Shown here: positions 34,024-43,587 of the stretch, in pieces
How positions within the stretch are numbered: the first letter of the stretch is position 1
How the letters are laid out: each line of letters begins with the position of its first letter
Origin: Toxorhynchites rutilus septentrionalis
Lineage: Eukaryota; Arthropoda; Insecta; Diptera; Culicidae
Length of the DNA: 64,000 bases
Direction: 5' to 3'
NCBI RefSeq assembly: GCF_029784135.1
Contig: NC_073746.1
Span: 295,144,089-295,208,088, forward strand
The notes under the pieces: generated by a model
Databases searched by the model: none
What the model saw: only the letters and a program-made list of their open reading frames with translations
What the model was told of the DNA's origin: nothing
Made by a program: the position numbers and the translations under genes

Positions 34024-34205
34024 GCTTAATGCCCACTCTCAGCAAGTTTTTTGAACGCATTATCCTTACTAGTATCGAACAACATCTGATGATCTATTCA
34101 TAAAATTATCAAATTATCCCTGACGAACAATTGGGTTTCAAAAGAGGACACTCGACCACTCGAAATCACCAGCTGTTCAGACTTGTGAGAGAAATTCGAA
34201 TATAA
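34024..34205 (+). pseudogene. Jockey-like reverse transcriptase fragment
   Basis: The plus strand reads LMPTLSKFFERIILTSIEQH and, after a frameshift, IIPDEQLGFKRGHSTT followed by LFRLVREIRI. These are the conserved early RT motifs (LLPTLSKLFERII..., IPDEQFGFRRGHST) of jockey-clade non-LTR elements. Catalytic YADD and endonuclease domains are absent. It is opposite in orientation to the ORF1 relic at 32813-33757, so a different insertion is likely. Confidence 0.75.
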
Positions 34206-35379
34206 ATCACTCGTAGAAAACCTTCGAGCATGATTCCTTCTGGTTGTTGAAAAACCCTATATATTCTGTTTAGCAACGGGTAATTCTTCATAAAATTTTT
34301 CAACGAAACTCCTCTTTGGGTGTCCTAAAAATTATCCGCTTTGTTTGCTGAATCGCTCCTTGCACTTCAGCAAATACTCCCAAAGTTTTGGAACGGATGT
34401 ATCACTCCAGCAAAACCAATGCTGGATAGCATAGTCATATGAAACTGTGGTATTGGGATAACAGTTTTTACTTTTCCTCTTACTTAGGTTTTTTCTAAAT
34501 TTTTTCTTCAATCAATAATTCGGAAATTCGGATTTCCTAATTAGTTTTTGGTCGAATTGTGAAAATGATGAAAGTTATTCCCATATGTCAGCTAATCTAC
34601 ACTGTTCTATTCTGTGTATTCCACAATCAAAGACAAATAAATTACTTTTCACTTTCCACGATAAAAAAAACCTCAACCATCTTCGGTCTTTTCCCATCAA
34701 TATAAAGTTTAGGTGCGTCATCTGTTGTCGGTAGCGATCTTTACTCTCCGTTTCACACGGTTTTAGGAATTTATGGTACAGCATACCCTTCTGGTCTCAC
34801 CAAACCTTCAAGTATCATGTTGATTCCGTTTCCGCTAAGCCTTGGTATGATACCCTGGTCATTGAAAATACCCTTTTTTCTTTTTGGTCCGCTCTACATT
34901 ATAGTATTGTTTGGTAGTTTGGATCCCTTTCTGCGACAATATTGTAAATCTCAAATATCTCAATTAAATACAACTATCCAGCAATTTGATTAGTGCACCT
35001 CGCTTATTGAGTACCTCGGAGGGATTGTGATCGTCTCAACGTGGAATAAATTTGACACGTGATTTTCTATTGTTTTTGAACAGAACTAGCGGCCCAATTC
35101 TATGTTTTAATAAGTTTCCGCAAAGTTATTGGAATAGCTTTGCTGTTGCACTCAAACAGACTCTCGCAACTTATTTTCTTTTCTTTTATTCAATGTTTCT
35201 TTTTTAGTCCAAATATCTCTATGTCTCGAACATCTACTCTTTCTCTGCGATCAATTGTTGCTCTTCCAATTTTGACTTTGAATTTCAACTCTCTACTCTT
35301 CATTTCCTACTATCTACTCTGTACTTTGTTCTCTCTTCTCTCTACTCTCTGCTCTTTATTTTAAACATTCCACTTTCTC
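34206..35379. other. AT-rich DNA, no gene recognised
   Basis: No domain or repeat was recognised. The sequence becomes progressively C/T-rich after 35140 and grades into the heptamer array. Confidence 0.4.
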
Positions 35380-36305
35380 TCCACTCTCACTACTCTCTAC
35401 TCTCTACTCTTTCTACAATCTACTGTCTACTCTATCTACTTTCTACTCTCTCTACTCTCTCTATTCTCCTTACTCTCTACTCTCTCTACTCTCTCTACTC
35501 TCTACTCCCTACTCTCTACTCTCTACTCTCTACTCTCTACTCTTCCTACCCTCTACTCTCTACTCTCTCTTCACTCCTCATACTCTCCCTACTCTCTACT
35601 CTCTCTACTCTCTATACTCTCTACTCTCTACTCTCTACTCTCTACTCTTTCTACTCTCTACTCTCTCTACTCTCTACTCTCTCTACTCTCCACTCTCTCT
35701 ACTCTCTTCACTTTCTACTCTCTACTCTCTACTCTGTGCTCTCTCTACTCTCCCTACTCTCTAATCTCTCTACTCTCTCTACTCTCCCTATTTTCTACTC
35801 TCTCTACTCTCTATTCTCTCTACTTTCTACTCATTCTACTCTCCTTACTCTCTACTCTCTCCACTCTCTCTACTCTCTCTTCACTCCTCATACTCTCCCT
35901 ACTCTCTACTCTCTCTACTCTCTATACTCTCTACTCTCTGCTCTCTACTCTCTACTCTCTACTCTCTACTCTCTACTCTCTACTCTCTACTCTCTACTCT
36001 CTACTCTCTACTCTCTACTCTCTACTCTCTACTCTCTACTCTCTACTCTCTACTCTCTACTCTCTACTCTCTACTCTCTACTCTCTACTCTCTACTCTCT
36101 ACTCTCTACTCTCTACTCTCTACTCTCTACTCTCTACTCTCTACTCTCTACTCTCTACTCTCTACTCTCTACTCTCTACTCTCTACTCTCTACTCTCTAC
36201 TCTCTACTCTCTACTCTCTACTCTCTCCTCCCTACTCTCTCTACTCTCTCCTCTCTCCTTTCTACTCTCTCCTTTCCACTCTCTCTACTCTCTACTCGCT
36301 GCTCT
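35380..36305 (+). repeat. Large heptanucleotide array, (CTCTCTA)n
   Basis: More than 900 bp of pyrimidine-rich repeats of unit tctctac. The unit is irregular to about 35930 and then almost perfect from 35941 to 36232 (about 41 consecutive units), irregular again to 36305. Because 21 bases make three units, one strand shows a long frame of the repeating heptapeptide LYSLLST (35736-36353). This is an artefact of the array, not a gene. A second ~110-bp block near 35576 recurs near 35878, showing larger-scale duplication inside the array. Confidence 0.95.
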
Positions 36306-36655
36306 AAAAAAACGCACACACAAACACATACACGCACATGCACGCACAAATGAACACATGTACACACGCAGACGCGCACAGTCTCACACACAAAAAAACG
36401 CATCGCAGCTACTGACTGCTCACTCTCTCACACTGTTTTTGATTACATCAACCAATCAACTAACCAAAACACACACTCCCGCAAACGCACACGCACACGT
36501 ACATGCAAACACACACACACAGACACACGCACACACAAACACATACACGCAAATGTACACGCAAACGAACACACGCAGACGCACACACTCTCTCACACAA
36601 AAAACGCATCGCAGCTGCTCACTGCTCACTCTCTCACTATGTTTGTGTTTACGTC
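36306..36655 (+). repeat. CA-rich microsatellite DNA, duplicated block
   Basis: 36309-36445 and about 36524-36650 are diverged direct copies: cgcacacacaaacacataca, acacacgcagacgc, aaaaacgcatcgcagct and ctgctcactctctcac appear in both, about 215 bp apart. Between them is further (CA)n-type sequence. Confidence 0.8.
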
Positions 36656-37059
36656 AAGAATACGAACATTTACGACCGTTTACGACTGTTCACGACGACC
36701 GCGCTTTATTTTTTAGCGATTTTATTTATAGTAAGAATACTTTCTGTATTTGTATACTATCTCCCACATTTTTGAAAAATAATATTTTGACACCTATTTG
36801 CACGGTTTATTTTGAGGAAAAAAGAAGGGTAATGTCCAAAACACGTTCACGTTCACGTGTTCCCGCCGGCAATAGTTTTGTAGGTCTTGTCAGCGAGAAC
36901 AAACACCGAAGTTTAAAAATGAAACTCTTTAGCACAAATATTTGGTAGCATTGACAAAGACCAATGAACGAATACTTGTACCAAGTAGGGGGCGCGAACG
37001 ATTCGAAAAGCAATAAAAAGCCAGTTCGAGCAGATTGTCGAATGAATTCTCAGCGTTAG
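36656..37059. other. No recognised features
   Basis: Apart from short 'tacgac' repeats at 36668-36700, nothing is recognisable. Confidence 0.4.
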
Positions 37060-37390
37060 ATGAATCGTTGCTTTCTGTCTAGAGCGACACTGAAACACTG
37101 AATTTATCCAAGTAGTTTTTCAATATCTCAGTATCTTAGCAAAATTACATATAGGCAAAACTATGTGCCAAAAACACTATTTCCCAAAGAAATAATACAT
37201 AAATTTTGCATTGCAACACCTTTCGTAGAACGACAACAGAAAATCCGTACCGAATCGGTTGTGTTCTGATGACGGCGGCGACGGTAACCAATGCGTAACC
37301 AAACCAATTTTCTCCTTCAGTTTTCCGCAGAAGAACACAGCTCTCACCGCTGGGAAATTTTTTATTCACATTCGGCTTGAAATGCGCTAC
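37060..37390 (-). repeat. Unknown interspersed repeat, copy 3 of 3
   Basis: Reverse complement of the family at 14420-14690 and 26600-27000: 'tagagcgacactgaaacact', 'cgtagaacgacaacagaaaa' and 'agctctcaccgctgggaaat'. It is closest to copy 1. Confidence 0.55.
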
Positions 37391-37499
37391 ACTCTGACGC
37401 CAAAATTAACCCAGAAACAATGCTCGAAAATTAAATGATTGAATGATCGATCGGAATACAACTAAGCCCGATAACATGTCCAAATTCCAATTCAATTTT

Positions 37500-37830
37500 C
37501 TCTCAGCTCCCTAAGATTTCAAAAAGTTACCATTTTCAAAAAACTCAAACTTTGACCGCTTTGCGCCACTCTCCCTTAAGGGGGGACCCCTTTCAGGAAG
37601 GGCGGAAAATAATGAATTTTGGTGGATTTTTTTCGGATGTTACGAATAAAGTGAAGTGCTCGTGTATTTTGGTTATTGTTCAAGGTATATTTCAAGATGT
37701 ATTTTCCATTTTTTGAGTGCACGAATAATGATTATGACGCTGTTGACAGCTTTTTCGAGGCGGTGAACATTTTTATGGGGTAACTTTTTGAAATTCGAGA
37801 TGACCATTTTCATTGGCACCCTATTGTACA
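37500..37830 (+). repeat. Copy of the 24360-24950 repeat
   Basis: Contains 'caaactttgaccgctttgcg' and 'ccactctcccttaag' (37545-37580) and, about 200 bp later, 'ggggtaactttttgaaatt' and 'cattggcaccctatt'. At 24810-24940 these parts are only about 30 bp apart. Confidence 0.6.
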
Positions 37831-37865
37831 ACCCCACCATTATTGACAACGCATAATTTTTTTTT

Positions 37866-38850
37866 TCATTTAGGGTAAATGATCTTGGTTTGTCCGATTT
37901 GGGGTGTTTTTACGCAACTAGAAATGCAAATCGATTTTTCTTCATGAAAATCACACATAATCGATTTTCCTGAAAGAGGAATTATGATCATGATTTGACC
38001 ACCTCTGATCATGGCCCAAAAAAATGATCATGGTTTGTCCGGTTTTAGAAATCACCATTTTCGAATGAAAAAACATTCGAATTCTCAAGTAGATGTTGCA
38101 TTTATCATTGCTTGAGTTCATCATATTGATCCATTCATAATTTAGGCTTTCTTCAGAATATTGCCTTTTATTTGGGCATTTTAAAAGTGTTCACCTCAAC
38201 ACACTCAACACAGAGAAACTTTATTTCTGCTATCCGCGAAGGACACAACAAACAAACTTCAGCGCGCCAAGCGGTTGCCATAGAAATCATGTGGACAAAA
38301 CAACATTATTGAATTGGACAACTCATTTTTTTTTTTTATATAAATTCGTTTATTTTTACAGGCTCAGTTACATAAGTTTAAAGGAGCCGAAATCTTAAAT
38401 ATATCTTTAAAACTATATATATATGAACAATTTTCATAAATCTATGGTTAGTAATGTGGGAAACCGATTACTCGCGGTGAACTCGAGATTAGAAGGGTGA
38501 CATATTTTTCTCAGGAAAAGGATGGGGTATAAGGAAATTATTACAATGTTGATAATCACACACACTCAATTCTTAAATCTATTCGTACATCTATTGTGAA
38601 TTTACATTTCATTCTCCTGTTTATAGCAAGCGGACCAATTACTCACAAAGGAAGAAATGGAGGGTATAAGGATATAAGGATAATCACACACGAACATCGA
38701 TAGATTTAAGGAAAACATATATTTGGGACAAGTTAATCAAGGTCTAACCGAGCCAACACATCTCTCACCGGCACATTGGGCTGCCTTCCTCTAGCTGGAC
38801 AACTCATGATCGGAATTGAGTTCATCAAAATGCGCAAATTTAACGGTTTA
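37866..38850 (-). mobile_element. Pogo-like non-autonomous element, copy 2, with I-like insertion
   Basis: Starts 'gggtaaatgatcttggtttg' and is the reverse complement of 19670-20262. It includes repeated gatcatggtttgtcc phrases (about 38027) and the complement of the MPKK start (near 38180, now degenerate). It is interrupted at 38327-38795 and resumes at 38808 ('gatcggaattgag') up to 'aacggtttagc'. The far end (19311-19660 of copy 1) is missing. Confidence 0.65.
38327..38795 (-). mobile_element. 5'-truncated I-like element copy with 12-bp target duplication
   Basis: The complement carries the 3' UTR ('acaggctcagttacataag' near 38358) and the last codons of ORF2 (region of NVPVRDVLA). It is flanked by tggacaactcat at 38315-38326 and 38796-38807. 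The poly(A) is seen as a T run just inside the left copy. The perfect duplication indicates a fairly recent insertion compared with the copy at 6984. Confidence 0.9.
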
Positions 38851-40791
38851 GCTATTGGCCCCTGTATTGAAAGGTTAGACGTAGTCTTACGTCAAAAAAC
38901 TATCTTTATTTGAACTCATGAAATAAGAACAGCACTGAAGCAGTGAGTATCGAATTAAGTATCAGACAAAATACTAATGCATTTCAAACACTGTTTGTCA
39001 GGTCATTGGCCTATAGCCTTGAAAAAAAGCATTTTGAGAAGATCAATCAATGAAGGGCCCTGAAATTGAACTCGCGTGTTTGCGAAGATCCCATTCTAAT
39101 AATTCAGGTCACATCCTTCATGAATACCACATACTCATCAAAGTTCAACATGTTTGGAAATATTCGACAACATACAATCTCCATTATCATTAAATCTTAA
39201 AAAAGAGTCTAAAAACAATACGACAGTAGTAATTTTTTTATGTATCTTGTTTCAGACTTGTTTAGATTTGCTAAACAGTTCTATTTTTTTATTATTCATT
39301 TTCACTTCGTTTAGAATCCGAATCCCTATCTCCAAAATACCTCGAAAAGAACTTGAAATCAAAATTGAATGCTGTACGCTTGAGGTAATAGATATACAAT
39401 AACCGACGCTCAAATCGTGATGGTAGTCTAAATTCACGCTTTCAAATGTAATATATGATATATTGAAGTGTTTGGTAAATGATCTCAGCTCATCTCTGGA
39501 GCTTATCAGCTAATCTCCCAAAAAATCCACGCTGTGTTGGGAATTTTCCTGCGATCGCTGATACGAAGCAAAAGCTACCCTACAGTAACTCTATCCACCT
39601 CTATTCCACTCCGCTGCCAGTAGCACTCCCGCTTCAGACAAGGATCAATAAATTTGTTCTTATTATGGAGCGCGCTCTCTTCCTCTGCCTGGCGCGGACT
39701 GTTTAGGAGATCGCCGATTCTCACAATCCAAAGATCACCATCTCCGCTCGGATGCCAGTTGCTGGGCTTGTTTCTGTTTCAGCTGCTGTCGTCATCTGAA
39801 ACCCAAATCAGATATGCGCAACTCTCACGAAGGCGGACAGAGACAGGGGAAATTTCCCTCCACGGAGCAGGATTCCTAGCGAATGCGCGGATGCGAGGAT
39901 AGGACAAAACGAGTGCATATATACATAAATACAAAACGATATCGCGATATCTATTAAATCTAATTGATGACTAACTTCAATAGCATTACACGAACCACCA
40001 ACTACTCCCGGGAGACAGCTTTGAAAAAGAGCCGCTTTTTGTGGGGACGAGATCGAAATCGAGAAGTTCCACCGAGAACATTTCCCCGCGGCACGGAAGC
40101 TGCCAACACGGGCAATGCTAAGTTCCTGCGGGTTGACTGTCGGTTAAGTTTATTAATTACTAAAGATTGAAAATTAAATATTATTAGCAATAATTATCAT
40201 TATCTCTAGGTCTGGTTGTCGCTATGCTTTTTTATGTTGCTTCCCGTAAGAGGACTTTGCCTGTCTCAATTGGTTCCGAGTGTACAGAAATGGCTTAGCC
40301 TGAAGTTCTTTTTTGTTTATTTCATTCTAAAGTCGACATAGTCTACGATGGGTAAACAATATAACCGAATGTGACGACTTCGGGAGAGAACGTTGTTCCA
40401 CGTTTGTTGACCGGGAACCGGGAGACTCGAGTGATTTTATGTAGATAAACAAGCCTGATAATCGGACTTGTGCTCCCAGTGGAAAGGAAGAAGTCAGCCG
40501 AAGTCGAAGCTCGGACAGAAGATAAATTGTAGATTGTATTATCAATTTTCGAAGCGGTAACAGCTATTTTTTTATAATTAAGATATGCTCGATCGTTTAT
40601 ATCCACATTCCGAATTGGAGCGAGGCAATCCTGTTTTTCTCCCCAAGTTGGTGAACTGGTTTAAATATTGAAGATGCAACAGCTAAGAACAACACGTTGG
40701 AAAATAAATTCTTTCCCATATTTTCTGCTCACTTGTTATTGATTGTAAATAAGAGAAATTCTAATGAGATTTTTTTTTTCCTTTTTTACAG
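38851..40791. other. Mostly non-repetitive DNA upstream of a candidate exon
   Basis: A palindromic motif gacgtagtcttacgtc is at 38878-38893. 39480-40190 is GC-richer with overlapping short frames and no domain. No transposon was recognised after 38893. Confidence 0.4.
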
Positions 40792-40908
40792 GTACGCGTC
40801 AAGTCTAGTTTTCAAAACATGAAATCATAAACTCGGACAGTGAACTAGTGCCATTTTATTCAGCCGTGGCAATTCAAAATGTTGCACTCCTCGAGATTTT
40901 CTGACCCG
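40792..40908 (+). CDS. Candidate host exon: 5' UTR plus first ten codons
   Basis: A 22-base pyrimidine tract (40769-40787) ends in acag|gtacgcg, a strong acceptor, and 117 bases later ctgacccg|gtgagtaaa is a strong donor. All frames of the 5' part contain stops, so most would be untranslated. An ATG at 40879-40881 in context tcaaaATG opens a frame reading MLHSSRFSDP that reaches the donor in phase 0. This looks like a second exon holding the translation start of an insect gene with a long first intron. The product is unknown and no further exon was found, so the proposal rests on splice signals alone. Confidence 0.35.
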
Positions 40909-42245
40909 GTGAGTAAATTTATTTGTGTTCCCAACTTTAGAACATCCAGAACAAAGGGAACGCCATCCAGCACGCACTTCTTTGTCTTCTCTTTCTTCTA
41001 AACACAATCAATAAACGGACCTTGGCGTAAAGAAACCCAAAACTCTATCCTCTTACTTTCGCGCTACCACCCAAACCACTGGGGAGCGTGACTTTTAGTG
41101 GAAAACCGTGTATTATGTAATTTATACAGCCCATCTATTCGCCTTTCTTCACCGGGGGCACCATTATTATTGGCTACCCCCCGTTCTTTTTTCCTTCTCT
41201 CTACTGCTCTGTACTGTCTAATCTAATAAAGGAAGAAGCATAGGAAGAACCCGTCAGAGTCCACCGGTTTGTACAAATCCGCGAAATTCTCAAAGTATAA
41301 GAATCAAATCACGGCGGCACCCCGACTCTACAGACTGACTCCAACCTCCTCTTCCTGTCTCTCAGGTGGCAGTCCCAGAACGGAACGGTATAATTTCATG
41401 CTCATTTCATGTTTACTTGGCTTTTCTTTCTTCGTGAAGCGCTTCAAGTTTTGTTTGGAATGCTTCTGCGCACTTCGCGTCCGTCACCCAACCACACCCC
41501 CGTAGAGGTCCCAACTCAACTATACACATTCAAATGGATTCTTTTCTCCCGAAGATCTGCGGCGTGAATTACCACCGGGCCTCGAAAAGTGCGCTCTGGA
41601 AGTGGTGGAAGCGTGGAAGAGGTCGATGCAATTTTCGCATCTTGTTAAACACGACGAGGAAGAATGCTTTCCGCTTGCTCGAGTCCGGGACTTGCGCGGA
41701 GAAATGGTAGGAAGGGTACTAACTTCCCACCGAACCGAGGTCTACCGAACAACAACAACAACAACAGCAACAAACGAACAGCTGGGTGGTAATTATTCAC
41801 GGCTGCGGGTATTGTACCACTCGAAGGCGCGCGCTCTCTGGTTGTTGTTGGGTAACTCCACGGAACTGAACTGTAGCTGCTGTTACTGTCGTCGTCGTCA
41901 TCGTGCGCTGGTAATCTGATCTCATTTGGAACACCAGCCAGCCAACCAGTCAGCCAACAAAACGAACCGCTTCGAGGTCAATGTCGGGTTGGTTCATCGT
42001 GAGGCGCGGCTCCAGTTTCGGTTAAAACAACCATCGGTTCGATAGTTCCTATTGCAGTTAGTGTGGGTGATTTGTTTTTATTCAGATCGTGTTTCAGCTT
42101 CAATTATCATTGGGTATTAGAAAAAAAAATTCGGGTTTCGCACAGTTTCGCACACACACATTGACATCTTGCAGAAAATTTGACGAAGATGGGCGTGTTA
42201 GATGTTTTAGAGCAGAACAGCGGCACGATATTGAAGGTTGTTTAT
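40909..42245. other. Non-repetitive GC-richer DNA with (CAA)n
   Basis: Would be intron downstream of the candidate exon. A (CAA)n run is at 41748-41774. Frames such as 41602-41919 span this run and have no domain. Confidence 0.4.
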
Positions 42246-42279
42246 AACATATTGGGTTGTCCGTAAAGTTCGACGCTGA

Positions 42280-42591
42280 TCAAGAATACCAAGTGTGCAA
42301 ATTGGAATTGTCCGGGTTTTTTTTCGATGCAGAAAACACATAATTTCCAGGAGGACTCCAAAACATTTCACTCGAAGTAATCCCTGTTTTATTCTCCAGA
42401 TTTCGTCCACTCCCAGGCAAATTGTGGATTCCTTTCCAGTAATTTTTGTTTGTTTCGATGCAAACTTTCCGTTTCGTTTCCCAGCTAAGGATTTTCATTG
42501 TATCCTTCACGGCTTTAGCGATATCCGCCGGTACGTTGTCATGCTGTTCTCTACCGTTTCTTCGTGCCCATCCCGGTATTTTTCCCATCAA
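42280..42591 (-). CDS. Unrecognised 103-codon open frame, coding-like
   Basis: Reads MGKIPGWARRNGREQHDNVP early on, then KDTMKILSWETKRKVC, NYWKGIHNLPGSGRNLENK and SPPGNYVFSASKKNPDN. The amino-acid composition is balanced and not low-complexity, unlike most frames in this AT-rich region. No domain or family is recognised. It has no neighbours that suggest a role. It could be an exon, a captured fragment in a transposon ('ttgggttgtccgtaaagttc' near 42252 resembles a mariner end) or chance. Confidence 0.3.
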   Translation of the reverse strand: MMGKIPGWARRNGREQHDNVPADIAKAVKDTMKILSWETKRKVCIETNKNYWKGIHNLPGSGRNLENKTGITSSEMFWSPPGNYVFSASKKNPDNSNLHTWYS

Positions 42592-42949
42592 TGCCTTTGG
42601 ATGAATTATGTATAGGCCGATTTCACAAGGTGGAAATCATGATTTTTTGTGCTTAGACTTCTCGAAAAAAATCGTTATAAAGCATCGTTTAGCGCTTCGG
42701 TCGCTTTTGTCTTCAAATTAAGAAAACAAAAATAGCAAATGCCGCAAATGCTCTATGTTTGGAACGAAACTCGACATTTTAATTCGCAACCAAGTAACTC
42801 TTTTGTTTTGTATGCAGAATTACACTGACATATTCTTGAAGTTTAATGTCAAACGAAAGAAAATTATATATACAGTACATTCTGTACAGTACATTCTATT
42901 TATTTGATATTCTGGAATTTTGCGTTTTAAATAAAATACTCTATTTATC

Positions 42950-43223
42950 ATCTTAATTTATATTATCGCATACAAAATAGGCTCTTTTTCAAACGAACAA
43001 TCCAGTTATCGAAACACTTTTTATAACTTTATCCAGGAATTACCTTCAATTCACGCAGCGAATTCGATTTTACGTCTTCAACGATGGCAAAACGGGTCCC
43101 ATGAAGGGTAATTTGAGTTTCGGAAATAAGAAATAAGTCACACCCATGCCTCGTCGCCACTAAATCTGCGTTGGATGAAAGTGGGATCAGAAAGTGATCG
43201 TTCAAGCAAGTCTTCAGCTACTT
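42950..43223 (-). pseudogene. Mariner transposase relic, C-terminal part (split by the I-like element)
   Basis: The complement reads ERSLSDPTFIQRRFSGDEAW (first catalytic Asp in GDE), then after an internal deletion YFLFPKLKLPF, HGTRFAIVEDVKSNSLRELK in another frame, and YKKCFDNWI. This is the typical end of a mariner-type transposase, with the second and third Asp lost in the deletion. It joins directly to the N-terminal remainder at 49325-49440 once the retrotransposon is removed. Confidence 0.75.
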
Positions 43224-43587
43224 TTTTTTTTATTTAAATCGTTTATTTTTACAGGCTCAGTTACATAGGTTTAAAGGAGCCGAACTCCTTACTGTATTGT
43301 TACTAGTATATATACATTTTTCCTTAATTCTAATGTTAATAATATAGGAAACCGATTACTCGCGGTCAACTCGAGTTTAGAAGGGTGACATATTTTCTTC
43401 AGGAAAAGGAGGGGATATGAGGATATGTTGACATTGATCACACTCACACTCTCAATCACACTCATCACACTCAATTCTTAAACCTATCTTATATCTAATA
43501 TGTATTTACATTTCATCTTATTCTTAAGAAGGGATCCGATCTCTCACAAAGGAAAAGGAAAAGGAAAAACTAAGGGTATAAGGACAA
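43224..43587 (-). other. 3' UTR of the I-like element
   Basis: Contains the family landmark 'acaggctcagttacatagg' and an ATCACACTC-type simple repeat (43436-43470). Shared with the truncated copies at 6984 and 38327. Confidence 0.85.

Noticed and set aside
35736..36353. 205-codon frame of repeating LYSLLST
   Set aside because: It is the translation of the (CTCTCTA)n array; all frames of a 7-base repeat without stops stay open. Not a gene.
36358..36948. 196-codon His/Thr-rich frame
   Set aside because: Follows from CA-rich microsatellite DNA, extended by chance into AT-rich sequence.
42246..42270. Possible mariner end 'ttgggttgtccgtaaagttc'
   Set aside because: No matching inverted repeat or TA duplication was found on the other side, so it is not listed as an element.
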